A stretch of 64,000 nt of DNA, taken from contig CALULP010000003.1 in the NCBI GenBank assembly GCA_944321495.1, positions 17,993-81,992 on the forward strand. The letters run 5' to 3'. Under the pieces are notes generated by a model. The model saw only the letters and a program-made list of their open reading frames with translations. It was not told where the DNA came from and made no database searches. Positions 16,247 through 25,066 of the stretch are shown one piece after another. Each line of letters opens with the position of its first letter. Position 1 is the first letter of the stretch. Made by a program: the position numbers and the translations under genes. The DNA is from an uncultured Bacteroides sp. (GTDB taxonomy: Bacteria; Bacteroidota; Bacteroidia; Bacteroidales; Bacteroidaceae).

Positions 16247-17704
16247 ATGTTATTAAAGCAGACAAAGATTGTAGCCACTGTTTCGGACAAACGTTGCGAA
16301 GTGGAATTCATCAAGCGACTGTTCGATGCAGGAATGAACGTGGTGCGCATGAACACCGCCCACCTGGATTTTGACGGACAGAAGAAAATAATAGATAATG
16401 TGCGTGCGGTGTCCAACCGCATCGGCATCCTGATGGATACCAAAGGCCCCGAAGTGCGGACCACTATCCTGGCAGAACCGGTTTCCTTCCGTGCCGGCGA
16501 CCGCGTGAAAATGGTGGGCGACCCCAACCGTGAGACCACGCACGAATGCATTGCCGTGAGCTACTCCGAATTCGTGCATGACTTGAACCCGGGCGACCGC
16601 GTGCTCATCGACGACGGCGACCTCGAAATGCTGGTGGTGGAAAAGACGGACGGCTACCTGCTGTGCGAAGTGCAGAACGAGGCCTCCTTGGGCAGCCGGA
16701 AGAGCGTCAATGTGCCGGGCGTGCGCATCAACCTGCCTTCGCTGACCGAGAAAGACCGCAACAACATCCTCTTTGCCATCGAGCAGGACATCGACTTCAT
16801 CGCCCACTCCTTCGTGCGCAACAAGCAGGACGTGCTCGACATCAAGGCGATACTCGACGCGCATGGCAGCGACATCCGCATCATCGCGAAGATTGAGAAC
16901 CAGGAAGGCGTGGACAACATCGACGAGATATTGGAAGTGGCGGACGGCATCATGGTGGCGCGCGGCGACCTGGGCATCGAAGTGCCGCAGGAGCGCATCC
17001 CCGGCATACAGCGCGTGCTTATCCGCAAGTGCATCCTTGCCAAGAAACCGGTCATCGTGGCCACGCAGATGCTGCATACCATGATACAGAACCCGCGCCC
17101 CACCCGTGCCGAGGTGACGGACATTGCCAACGCCATCTATTACCGCACCGATGCCTTGATGCTGAGCGGTGAGACCGCCTACGGCAAATATCCGGTAGAG
17201 GCCGTGCAGACCATGACCAAGGTGGCCGCCCAGGCCGAACAGGACAAATTGCCCGACAACGACATCCGCATCCCCTTGGACGAAAACAGCAACGACGTGA
17301 CCGCTTTCCTTGCCAAACAGGCTGTCAAGGCTACTACAAAACTGAAAATCCGTGCCATCATCACCGACAGTTACAGCGGCCGCACCGCCCGCAACCTGGC
17401 TGCGTTCCGGGGCAAATATCCCGTGCTCGCCATCTGCTATAAGGAGAAGACCATGCGCCACCTGGCACTGTCCTACGGCGTGGAGGCCATCTACATGCCC
17501 GAACTGGCTAACGGTCAGGAGTATTACTTTGCCGCCCTGCGCCGTCTGCTGGACGATGGCAAGCTGCAGCCCACCGATATGGTCGGCTACCTGAGCAGCG
17601 GAAAGGCCGGTACGCAGACTTCCTTCCTTGAAATCAACGTGGTGGAAGACGCCCTGAAACATGCCGGTGACAGCGTGTTGCCCAACAGCAACAGATACCT
17701 TTAA
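16247..17704 (+). CDS. pyk: Pyruvate kinase
   Basis: Final ATP-forming step of glycolysis: phosphoenolpyruvate and ADP give pyruvate and ATP. The 485 residues include the N-terminal TKIVATVSDK, active-site regions LMDTKGPEVRTT and DIDFIAHSFVRNKQDV, the substrate/metal lysine-glutamate segment IRIIAKIENQEGVDN, the signature VARGDLGIEVP and the domain-A segment KKPVIVATQMLHTMIQNPRPTRAEVTDIAN quoted here in parts. The C-terminal domain is complete. Length and motif order are normal for the bacterial enzyme. Confidence 0.97.
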   Translation: MLLKQTKIVATVSDKRCEVEFIKRLFDAGMNVVRMNTAHLDFDGQKKIIDNVRAVSNRIGILMDTKGPEVRTTILAEPVSFRAGDRVKMVGDPNRETTHECIAVSYSEFVHDLNPGDRVLIDDGDLEMLVVEKTDGYLLCEVQNEASLGSRKSVNVPGVRINLPSLTEKDRNNILFAIEQDIDFIAHSFVRNKQDVLDIKAILDAHGSDIRIIAKIENQEGVDNIDEILEVADGIMVARGDLGIEVPQERIPGIQRVLIRKCILAKKPVIVATQMLHTMIQNPRPTRAEVTDIANAIYYRTDALMLSGETAYGKYPVEAVQTMTKVAAQAEQDKLPDNDIRIPLDENSNDVTAFLAKQAVKATTKLKIRAIITDSYSGRTARNLAAFRGKYPVLAICYKEKTMRHLALSYGVEAIYMPELANGQEYYFAALRRLLDDGKLQPTDMVGYLSSGKAGTQTSFLEINVVEDALKHAGDSVLPNSNRYL

Positions 17705-17705
17705 T

Positions 17706-17760
17706 CAATGGACAATTGACAATGGACAATTGATAATTGACAATTATTGGTTGTCCATTG
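17706..17760. repeat. Short direct and inverted repeats after pyk
   Basis: ATGGACAATTGAC-type words occur three times in a row (17708-17745), and CAATGGACAA pairs with TTGTCCATTG at 17751-17760. It fills most of the 82-bp gap between pyk and the methyltransferase gene and could fold as a hairpin. Confidence 0.75.
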
Positions 17761-17786
17761 TTTATTCTTCATTCTTCATTTTTATC

Positions 17787-18410
17787 ATGTCCCTCGACGA
17801 TTACATCCTTTCCCACATTGACGACGAAGGCGACTACTTGCGCGCCCTCTACCGCGACACGCACCTCAAGTTGCTGTACCCGCGCATGGCATCGGGGCAT
17901 CTGCAGGGGCGGTTGCTCAAGATGTTTGTCCGCATGATACGCCCTGCGCAGGTGCTGGAGATAGGCACGTACAGCGGCTATTCTGCCCTGTGCATGGCGG
18001 AGGGACTGCCCGAAGGCGGCATGATTCACACCTTTGAAATCAACGACGAGCAGGAAGACTTTACCCGCCCTTGGCTGGAGCGTTCCGCCTATGCCGGGAA
18101 AATAAAGTTCTATATCGGCGATGCTTTGGAACAGGTACCCCGCCTGGGGCTCACTTTTGACCTGGCGTATGTCGACGGCGACAAGCGCCGCTATGTGGAC
18201 TATTACGAGATGGTGTTGCAGCACCTTGCCCCCGGCGGCTATATCCTTGCCGACAATACCTTGTGGGACGGCCATGTGCTGGAAGAACATCCCCGCGACG
18301 CGCAGACCTTGGGCATACAGGCCTTCAACGACCGGGTGGCGAAGGACGACCGTGTGGAGAAAGTCATCCTCCCCCTGCGCGACGGGCTGACGATTATCCG
18401 GAAAAAATAA
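17787..18410 (+). CDS. Class I SAM-dependent O-methyltransferase (family 3)
   Basis: A 207-residue soluble methyltransferase. The start MSLDDYILSHIDDEGDYLRA was chosen because the upstream in-frame extension crosses the pyk stop region and repeats. Motif I is VLEIGTYSGYSALCMAEGL (about 58-76); the acidic motif II is IHTFEINDEQ; the metal/substrate aspartates are in FDLAYVDGDKRRYVDYYE and GGYILADNTLWDG, as in catechol-type O-methyltransferases. The substrate is unknown. Confidence 0.92.
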   Translation: MSLDDYILSHIDDEGDYLRALYRDTHLKLLYPRMASGHLQGRLLKMFVRMIRPAQVLEIGTYSGYSALCMAEGLPEGGMIHTFEINDEQEDFTRPWLERSAYAGKIKFYIGDALEQVPRLGLTFDLAYVDGDKRRYVDYYEMVLQHLAPGGYILADNTLWDGHVLEEHPRDAQTLGIQAFNDRVAKDDRVEKVILPLRDGLTIIRKK

Positions 18411-18448
18411 TTTGTGCCGGAGTGTGCGGCCAATTCAAAAGAATCCTT

Positions 18449-18456
18449 TATCTTTG
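18449..18456 (+). promoter_or_regulatory. -7 box of the btu operon
   Basis: TATCTTTG, exact TAnnTTTG match, placed a few bases upstream of the riboswitch, as expected for a leader transcript starting near 18463. Confidence 0.65.
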
Positions 18457-18477
18457 CCCCAGTTTTGTTCCGCATGG

Positions 18478-18665
18478 CTCTCCAAGGCGAGGGCGCGGAT
18501 GAAAAGGGAATCGGGTGAAAGTCCCGGACAGTCCCGCTGCTGTAAGCTCCAGTAATGGGTTTGCTTAACTACCTCTTTTGCCACTGCCTCGATTGTTTGT
18601 GGGGTGGGAAGGCAAAGCAAACCGGAGTAAGTCAGAAGACCTGCAAAACAAAAGTCGTGCTTGCA
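18478..18665 (+). promoter_or_regulatory. Cobalamin riboswitch
   Basis: The leader shows the conserved AdoCbl-class elements in order: GGGTGAAAGTCCCGG (18513-18527), AGTCCCGCTGCTGTAA shortly after, a variable stretch with an arm around 18590-18615, and the B12 box AAGTCAGAAGACCTGC (18629-18644). It precedes btuB by about 80 nt, with a small CTTGC/GCAAG stem (about 18660-18690) that may be part of the expression platform. Binding of cobalamin is expected to turn off the transport operon. Confidence 0.93.
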
Positions 18666-18724
18666 TTCTCGAGGAAAGAAGCGCAAGGTCATGCAAAGGT
18701 TATACTTATTTTATTTTTTGTTTT

Positions 18725-20737
18725 ATGAGCATTAGGCAACTTGTCCTGCGTGCAGGCATGTGCTTCGTTGCAGCCCTGGGTGTGCAAGGGGTATCCTTGC
18801 GTGCACAGATATTGGCCGGCGACAGTGTCACAGGTCGTGTACACGAAATTCCTACCGTAACGGTGGAGGCGCGGCGCATTTCGCCGGCCCTTACCGCCAC
18901 GTCCCCCCTGCAAGTCATGGGCAAGGCGGATATGGAGCGGCTGGGCGTGCACGAGGTAGCCGAGGCGGTGCGCCATTTTTCGGGCGTCAGCGTGAAGGAT
19001 TATGGCGGTATCGGCGGGCTGAAGACGGTGTCGGTGCGCAGCATGGGGGCACAGCATACAGGGGTCATCTACGACGGGGTGAGCGTGAGCGATTGCCAGT
19101 CGGGGCAGGTGGACATTTCGCGCTTCTCGCTGGACAATGTTTCCGAACTGACCCTGACCATCGGGCAGACGGACAATATCTACCAGTCGGCACGCGCTTT
19201 TGCTTCGGCAGGCACGCTGAGCATACAGACTGCCCGTCCGGACTTTGCGGACAGCCCTTTCCACCTGTATGCCAACCTGAAGGCGGGTTCCTATGGCATG
19301 GCCAATCCGTCGGTGCTCTACAGTCAGCGGTTGTCGCAAAATACGGGACTGACGGTGTATGGCGACTTTCTGCGTGCCGACGGTAATTACCCCTTTAAGA
19401 TGTGGAACGGCAATCACCTGATAGACAGCCGGCGCAACAACAGCGATATACGCACCTGGCGGGCAGAAGCCACCCTTTACACAACGCTCACTCCAAAGCA
19501 GGACCTGCAGGTGAAAGCCTACCTGTTCGACTCGGAACGCGGGTTGCCGGGCGGGGTGATTTACGACAACCCCTATGCCGCCGAACGGTTGTACGACAAG
19601 AATTATTTCGGCCAGTTCCGTTATGAGAACCGTTTCAGCGACCGCATCAAGCTGCAGGCGCTTGGGAAGTTCAACTACAGTTGGAACCGCGATTACAACG
19701 ATGAGGCCTCGGGCATCACCGACGACCGCTACCGCCAGACCGAAACTTACCTCTCTGCCACGTTGTGGGCGGAACCCGTCAAGGGGCTGTCCTTTTCCCT
19801 TGCGCAGGATTTTGCCTACAATTACTTGAGTACGACGCTGGACAAGTGCCAGTACCCGCAGCGTTACACGGTGCTGACGGCGGTGGCAGCCCATTACCGT
19901 CGCCGCAAGTTCTGGGCGACCGCCTCGCTGCTGAACACGTATATTACCGAGCGCGTGCGGATAGGCGTGGCGGCTGCCGACCGCAAACGCCTGTCGCCGG
20001 CCTTCAGCCTTGCTTGGAAACCCTTTGAGCAGTCCGGGCTGAGGTTCAGGCTGTCGTACAAAGATATCTTCCGCACCCCCACGTTCAACGACCTGTATTA
20101 CTTGGTGATAGGCAATACCAACTTGCGGCCCGAAACCACCCGGCAGGGAAACCTCGGCATCACGTGGAACCGTTCCCGGTGGGGCTTCCTCGATTTCATC
20201 AGTCTTTCGGCGGATGCCTATTATAATAAGGTGGACGACAAGATTGTGGCCGTGCCCTCCATGTTCGTGTGGCGGATGACGAATGTGGGCAAGGTAGAAA
20301 CCATCGGCACGGACGTCAACCTCTCCGCCGAGTGGCACGTGGGCAAAGGCTTGAAGTGTTACCTCACGGGCAACTACAACTTCATGCAGGCGGAAGACGT
20401 GACCGACCCCTCGTCGAAGACGTGGCGCAACCAGATAGTCTACACGCCCCGTCACTCGGGCGGCGGCAGCCTGACTGTGGAAACGCCTTGGGCAAACCTG
20501 ACCTACAACGTCACCTTTGCCTCCGAGCGTTACACCCTGGCGCAGAACCTGCCCGACTATCGCATCGCGCCGTACTCCGACCACGGGCTGTCCTTGTCCC
20601 GGCAGTTCCGCTGGAAGCGGCACCGCCTGCGCGTGCAGTTCGATGCTTTGAACTTGGGGGGCAAGAATTACGAGATTATCCGCTTCTACCCCATGCCGGG
20701 ACGCAACTACAAAATTGCAATCAACTATTATCTATAA
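18725..20737 (+). CDS. btuB: Outer-membrane cobalamin receptor BtuB (TonB-dependent)
   Basis: A 670-residue TonB-dependent barrel that moves cobalamin across the outer membrane. The start MSIRQLVLRAGMCFVAALG gives a signal peptide and lies after the riboswitch; the frame is open upstream through the leader but that part is not translated sensibly. The N-terminal TonB-box region TVTVEARR is followed by a plug (VHEVAEAVRHFSGVSVKDYG, GLKTVSVRSMGAQHTGVIYD) and a barrel to the C-terminal aromatic end. Function is assigned from the riboswitch and the btuGFCD neighbours as well as fold. Confidence 0.93.
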   Translation: MSIRQLVLRAGMCFVAALGVQGVSLRAQILAGDSVTGRVHEIPTVTVEARRISPALTATSPLQVMGKADMERLGVHEVAEAVRHFSGVSVKDYGGIGGLKTVSVRSMGAQHTGVIYDGVSVSDCQSGQVDISRFSLDNVSELTLTIGQTDNIYQSARAFASAGTLSIQTARPDFADSPFHLYANLKAGSYGMANPSVLYSQRLSQNTGLTVYGDFLRADGNYPFKMWNGNHLIDSRRNNSDIRTWRAEATLYTTLTPKQDLQVKAYLFDSERGLPGGVIYDNPYAAERLYDKNYFGQFRYENRFSDRIKLQALGKFNYSWNRDYNDEASGITDDRYRQTETYLSATLWAEPVKGLSFSLAQDFAYNYLSTTLDKCQYPQRYTVLTAVAAHYRRRKFWATASLLNTYITERVRIGVAAADRKRLSPAFSLAWKPFEQSGLRFRLSYKDIFRTPTFNDLYYLVIGNTNLRPETTRQGNLGITWNRSRWGFLDFISLSADAYYNKVDDKIVAVPSMFVWRMTNVGKVETIGTDVNLSAEWHVGKGLKCYLTGNYNFMQAEDVTDPSSKTWRNQIVYTPRHSGGGSLTVETPWANLTYNVTFASERYTLAQNLPDYRIAPYSDHGLSLSRQFRWKRHRLRVQFDALNLGGKNYEIIRFYPMPGRNYKIAINYYL

Positions 20738-20748
20738 ACTAAAAAACA

Positions 20749-21864
20749 ATGAATGCAACAATGAAAAAGAATTGGTTTAAACTGACCCGCAACATCGGCT
20801 TTTGCCTCTGTCTGGCTGCCGCGTTGGTATCGTGTGATGACGACAATAACCCCATTCCCGATCCCGACCCCACGCCTGAACCTACCGAGACCCTTGGTGC
20901 CTATATTGTGAACACCGGGAACTGGGGAAGCAATGACGGTTCCCTGCAGTGGTACGACCTTGCTACCCGGACAGCAGGCTCCGACCTTTATGCTGCACAG
21001 AATGGCCAAGACATCGGCGACCTGCAAGACCTCTGCGTCTATGGAACCAAGTTGTATGCCATCAGTGCCACCTCGTCGAAAGTAGAGATACTGGAGCGCA
21101 ACGGCAAGTTGGTGAAGAGTTTTCCTATGAATACTTCGGAAGGCCAGCCTATGGAGCCCCGTTATGCCACGGCTGGCGAGGGTTGCGTGTTCTTTACCGC
21201 CTACGATGGCACGGTGTCCCGCCTCGACACGCTGACGCAGGAAATCACGGGCAGTGTATATGTGGGTGACCATCCCGAAGCGTTGGCTTATGTCGGTGGC
21301 AAACTCTTTGTGAACATCTCGGGATATGGCTCGGGCAACCAGGTGGCCGTGGTCGATGCGAAGACAATGACCAAGATTCGCGACATCGAGGTGTTGCTCA
21401 ATCCTTACACCCAATGCCTGGCGGGGGATGACGGTTATGTATACTTCGTTTCCAACGGCAACTATGCCGGTTCGCCCAGCGTCCCCGAAGGCCAGTGGAT
21501 CTACCAGACCTTGCAACGCATTGACCCCGATACCTATAAGGTGGAAGAACTTTGCAACGCTTCCTACATCGCCAATGCTGGCGACAAGATGTACATCCTT
21601 TACTCCGAATATTACTTGCCGGATACCCACAGGTGCTATGTGTACGATTTGACCACGGGGAAGGAAACCGACCTACCCATCTCCGTCGACAGTTTCACCA
21701 GTCCGGGATTCATCGCAGTAGACCCTGTCACGGAAGATATTTACATCGGCGACCAGCTTTACGGGGCTTTGAACACGGTTTCCGTATATGACAAAGACGG
21801 CCAGTTCAAGCACAAGTTTGATACAGGCATGTACACCACCAACATCCGCTTTGTAGCCGAATAA
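20749..21864 (+). CDS. btuG: BtuG-type surface cobalamin-binding lipoprotein (DUF5074 beta-propeller)
   Basis: A 371-residue lipoprotein with lipobox ALVSC followed by an acidic and proline-rich tether DDDNNPIPDPDPTPEP, typical of surface-exported Bacteroidetes lipoproteins. The rest is a YncE/DUF5074-type propeller with repeated blades (LQDLCVYGTKLYAISATSSK, PEALAYVGGKLFVNISGYG, FIAVDPVTEDIYIGDQLYG). In Bacteroides thetaiotaomicron BtuG proteins bind B12 very tightly at the surface and pass it to BtuB. Position 11 bp after btuB behind a cobalamin riboswitch fits this. An ATG 12 bp further in is an alternative start. Confidence 0.9.
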   Translation: MNATMKKNWFKLTRNIGFCLCLAAALVSCDDDNNPIPDPDPTPEPTETLGAYIVNTGNWGSNDGSLQWYDLATRTAGSDLYAAQNGQDIGDLQDLCVYGTKLYAISATSSKVEILERNGKLVKSFPMNTSEGQPMEPRYATAGEGCVFFTAYDGTVSRLDTLTQEITGSVYVGDHPEALAYVGGKLFVNISGYGSGNQVAVVDAKTMTKIRDIEVLLNPYTQCLAGDDGYVYFVSNGNYAGSPSVPEGQWIYQTLQRIDPDTYKVEELCNASYIANAGDKMYILYSEYYLPDTHRCYVYDLTTGKETDLPISVDSFTSPGFIAVDPVTEDIYIGDQLYGALNTVSVYDKDGQFKHKFDTGMYTTNIRFVAE

Positions 21865-21865
21865 T

Positions 21866-23005
21866 ATGACCAAGAAAATTTTACTATCTGCCATAGTAAT
21901 CTTTGCCTTGCTTCTTTCCGCCTGCGGCGGGAGGGGCAAGGCTTCTTCCGCTTTGCCGGAGGGAGATACCCTGCCGTTGCGCTATGCGGCCAACCTGTGC
22001 ATCGTGCAATATCCGGACTACACCGTAGCCACGGTAAGAAATCCGTGGGATACCTTGAAAACTTTGCATACGTATATCCTGGCCGATAAACAGAAAGAAC
22101 TCCCTGCACAGTTGCCGGAAGGAACCGTGGTACGCCTCCCTCTGGAAAGGTTAGTGGTCTACTCCGTGGTTCATGGCGGGCTGTTGTCCGAACTGGGGGC
22201 GCTCGATTGCATCCGCGGCGTGTGCGGCATGGAGTATTTCAAGCAGCCCGAAATCGTGGAACGTTGCCGGCAAGGGCAGGTGACGGATTGCGGCAACAGC
22301 ATGAGTCCCGACCTTGAAACCCTGATAGAACTCCGTCCCGACGGCATCATGCTCTCCCCCTACGAGGACAATGGCGGCTACGGGCGGGTAGGAAAACTGG
22401 GCGTGCCGATTATCGAGTGTGCCGACTATCTGGAAACATCCCCTTTGGGACGTGCGGAATGGATGCGCTTCTATGGCATCCTTGTAGGGCAGGCTGTAAC
22501 GGCCGATTCCCTTTTTGCTGCCGTGGAGCGGGAGTATCTTGACGTAAAGCGCCAAGCAAGCCTTACCGCACGCCGCCCCACGGTATTGAGCGACTTGAAG
22601 TATGGCTCTGCCTGGTACATATCGGGCGGAAACAGCACTACGGGCAGACTCTATGCCGATGCCGGCGCCGACTATGTGTTTGCTTACTTGCCGAACAGCG
22701 GTTCCATTCCCTTGCCTTTTGAAACCGTTTTCGATAAAGGCCAGCAGGCCGATTACTGGTTTGTGAAGTACAACCAGCCGACGGACAAGACCTACCGCGA
22801 GCTGGAGCAGGACTATGCGCCCTACGCCCGTTTCAAGGCCTTTAAGGAACGGCATGTCTATGGATGCAACACAAGCCGGATTCCTTATTATGAAGAATCG
22901 CCCTTTCATCCCGACGGATTGCTGAAGGATATTGTGAAAATCCTCCATCCCGAACTGTTGGAAGGCTACGAACCGAAATATTTTAGTAATTTAGCCGCCG
23001 ATTAA
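21866..23005 (+). CDS. btuF: Cobalamin ABC transporter substrate-binding lipoprotein
   Basis: A 379-residue periplasmic binding protein of the helical-backbone type, with lipobox LLLSAC. Landmarks are VYSVVHGGLLSELGALDCI, the PEIVERCRQGQVTDCGNSMS stretch, LETLIELRPDGIMLSPYE and GVPIIECADYLETSPLGRAEW, the last being the family's conserved helix start. It begins 1 bp after btuG and precedes the permease. Assignment to cobalamin rests on the operon and riboswitch. Confidence 0.9.
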   Translation: MTKKILLSAIVIFALLLSACGGRGKASSALPEGDTLPLRYAANLCIVQYPDYTVATVRNPWDTLKTLHTYILADKQKELPAQLPEGTVVRLPLERLVVYSVVHGGLLSELGALDCIRGVCGMEYFKQPEIVERCRQGQVTDCGNSMSPDLETLIELRPDGIMLSPYEDNGGYGRVGKLGVPIIECADYLETSPLGRAEWMRFYGILVGQAVTADSLFAAVEREYLDVKRQASLTARRPTVLSDLKYGSAWYISGGNSTTGRLYADAGADYVFAYLPNSGSIPLPFETVFDKGQQADYWFVKYNQPTDKTYRELEQDYAPYARFKAFKERHVYGCNTSRIPYYEESPFHPDGLLKDIVKILHPELLEGYEPKYFSNLAAD

Positions 23006-23016
23006 TCATTCTTGCG

Positions 23017-24048
23017 ATGAGGCACAAAGGCGCAATATACAGTGGGGGGCTCGGCATCCTGATTCTCCTCTTGGCGGCAGCCAACCTGTTGCTTGGCTCG
23101 GTGGATATCCCCCCGGCCGACGTGGTGCGCATCCTCCTGGGTGGGGATAGCGGGAAAGATACCTGGGATTTCATTGTCTGGGAGTCCCGTTTCCCACAAT
23201 GCGTCACAGCCTTGCTTTGCGGGGCATCCCTTTCGGCGTCAGGCCTGATGCTCCAGACGGTGTTCAACAATCCGCTTGCCGACTCTTCCATTCTGGGCAT
23301 CAGTTCGGGCGCCAGCCTGGGCGTGGCGTTGGTCATGCTGGCTGGCGGGGGAACCCTTGCCACAGGCGCATTCTCGTTGTCCGGATTCGCCACGGTCGTT
23401 GTCGGGGCTTTTGTGGGGGCTGTGGGTGTGTTGGGCATTATCCTGTTGCTGTCCACGGTAATCAAGAACAATGTCATGCTGCTCATTGCCGGCATCATGA
23501 TAGGCTACGTGGCCTCTTCGCTGATATCCCTGCTCAATTTCTTTTCTTCAGCCGAGGGAATCCGTTCTTATACCATCTGGGGGTTGGGTAATTTCGGGGG
23601 GGTATCTTTGGAACAGTTGCCCGCTTTCGCCCTGACGTCCATTGCCGGATTGCTGGTTGCCTTGTTGCTCATCAAACCGCTCAATGCCCTGCTCCTTGGC
23701 CCGCGTTATGCGGAAAACTTAGGGGTAAATATCCGCCGCGTCCGTAACCTGTTGCTGGCCGCCACCGGCATACTGACGGCGGTTACCACAGCTTTCTGCG
23801 GGCCGGTCTCGTTCATCGGGCTGGCTGTGCCCCACATCGCCCGCCTCTTGCTGGGCACTTCCAACCACAATCTGCTGATGCCGGTCACCTTGCTGGTCGG
23901 GGGGGCTGTGGCTTTACTTTGCAACCTGCTTTGCATGTTGCCGGGCGAGCATGGCCTTATACCCTTGAATGCCGTTACCCCCATTTTGGGAGCGCCGGTC
24001 ATCATTTATGTCATCGTCAACCAACGGAAAATCCAATATTTCAACTGA
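23017..24048 (+). CDS. btuC: Cobalamin ABC transporter permease (FecCD/BtuC family)
   Basis: A 343-residue inner-membrane permease with about ten hydrophobic segments. It has the family hallmarks WESRFPQCVTALLCGASLSASG, NNPLADSSILGISSGASLGV and FCGPVSFIGLAVPHIARLL near the C-terminus, the last being the coupling loop to the ATPase. Its TGA stop overlaps the next ATG by one base, indicating translational coupling with btuD. Confidence 0.93.
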   Translation: MRHKGAIYSGGLGILILLLAAANLLLGSVDIPPADVVRILLGGDSGKDTWDFIVWESRFPQCVTALLCGASLSASGLMLQTVFNNPLADSSILGISSGASLGVALVMLAGGGTLATGAFSLSGFATVVVGAFVGAVGVLGIILLLSTVIKNNVMLLIAGIMIGYVASSLISLLNFFSSAEGIRSYTIWGLGNFGGVSLEQLPAFALTSIAGLLVALLLIKPLNALLLGPRYAENLGVNIRRVRNLLLAATGILTAVTTAFCGPVSFIGLAVPHIARLLLGTSNHNLLMPVTLLVGGAVALLCNLLCMLPGEHGLIPLNAVTPILGAPVIIYVIVNQRKIQYFN

Positions 24049-25064
24049 TGAAGCAGCAGGCTGTTGTCATAGAGGGAAAGGGGCTTTGCATCGGCTACAA
24101 GACCGGGAAGGCCGTGAAGCAAGTACACGCAGGCCTGGACTTCAAGCTGAGGCGTGGCGAGCTGACCTGCCTGTTGGGGGCTAACGGTGCCGGAAAATCT
24201 ACCCTGCTCCGTACTCTTGCCGCTTCCCAGCCTCCTTTGGGGGGTGAACTGGACTTGCTGGATAAGCCTGTCGCCTCTTATTCCGAGCGGGAGCGCTCGC
24301 GTACCATCGGGGTGGTGCTGACCGATAAGACCCAGGTCGGCGGGCTGACGGTATTCGAGCTGGCCGCTTTGGGCCGTCAACCGCATACCGGATTCTTCGG
24401 ACGGCTGAGCCGTGAGGACAAGGCCATCGTCAGTCGCGCCCTCCACGCCGTGGGCATTGGGGACAAGGCCGGGCATTACATGGCTGAACTGTCGGATGGC
24501 GAGCGTCAGAAAGTGATGATAGCCAAGGCGCTGGTGCAAGAGTGTCCGGTTATCCTGTTGGACGAACCCACTGCTTTCCTCGATGTGGTGAGCCGCATTG
24601 AGATAATGAGCCTGCTGCACCGGCTTGCCGTAGATGAAGGAAAAACCATCCTCCTCTCCACGCACGACATCGAGCAGGCGTTGGTGCTTTCCGACCGCCT
24701 TTGGCTGCTCACCTCGGAGCATGGTTTGGAATGCGGTGTCACCGAAGACCTGATTCTGGCCGGACGGATGGATGCGTTGTTCAGCAGGCAGGAGCACATC
24801 CGTTTTGACTTGATGCACGGCATTTACTCGCCTACGGTGGAAGGGTGTAAGTGTGTCTTCCTGAAAGCCGATGACGAGATACTGCGCCATTGGACGCAAA
24901 ATGCTTTAAACCGCCGGGGTTATCTTTGCCTTTCCCCGTCCGAACCCCGTCCGGCTTTCCCTATGCTTGAAGTCCTCTCGCCTCGTCAGTTTGTGCTTGT
25001 TGCCGACGGGCAGTCGCGGATTTTCCATTCGTTTGAGGAACTGCTGGACCATATAGGCGGATAA
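24048..25064 (+). CDS. btuD: Cobalamin ABC transporter ATP-binding protein with C-terminal extension
   Basis: A 338-residue ABC ATPase energizing import through BtuC. Walker A is GANGAGKST (44-52), the signature is LSDGERQKVMIAKALVQE, Walker B is VILLDEPTAFLD and the switch histidine is in LLSTHDIEQAL. The start at 24048 overlaps the btuC stop (TGATG). Most FecE/BtuD proteins end near 255 residues; this one carries about 80 extra C-terminal residues (from roughly IRFDLMHGIYSPTVEGCKCV to FHSFEELLDHIGG) of unknown role. It ends 2 bp from the convergent LolC-type gene. Confidence 0.92.
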   Translation: MKQQAVVIEGKGLCIGYKTGKAVKQVHAGLDFKLRRGELTCLLGANGAGKSTLLRTLAASQPPLGGELDLLDKPVASYSERERSRTIGVVLTDKTQVGGLTVFELAALGRQPHTGFFGRLSREDKAIVSRALHAVGIGDKAGHYMAELSDGERQKVMIAKALVQECPVILLDEPTAFLDVVSRIEIMSLLHRLAVDEGKTILLSTHDIEQALVLSDRLWLLTSEHGLECGVTEDLILAGRMDALFSRQEHIRFDLMHGIYSPTVEGCKCVFLKADDEILRHWTQNALNRRGYLCLSPSEPRPAFPMLEVLSPRQFVLVADGQSRIFHSFEELLDHIGG

Positions 25065-25066
25065 GG

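Larger units (their letters stand above)
18411..18724 (+). other. Leader region of the btu operon
   Basis: This 314-bp gap holds the btu promoter (-7 box 18449-18456) and the cobalamin riboswitch, and no gene. Confidence 0.85.

Noticed and set aside
18473-18486. CCGCATGGCTCTCC shared between the riboswitch leader and mosaic repeat copy 1 (16011-16024)
   Set aside because: Only 14 bases agree and the surroundings differ; most likely chance, though it lies at the riboswitch 5' side.
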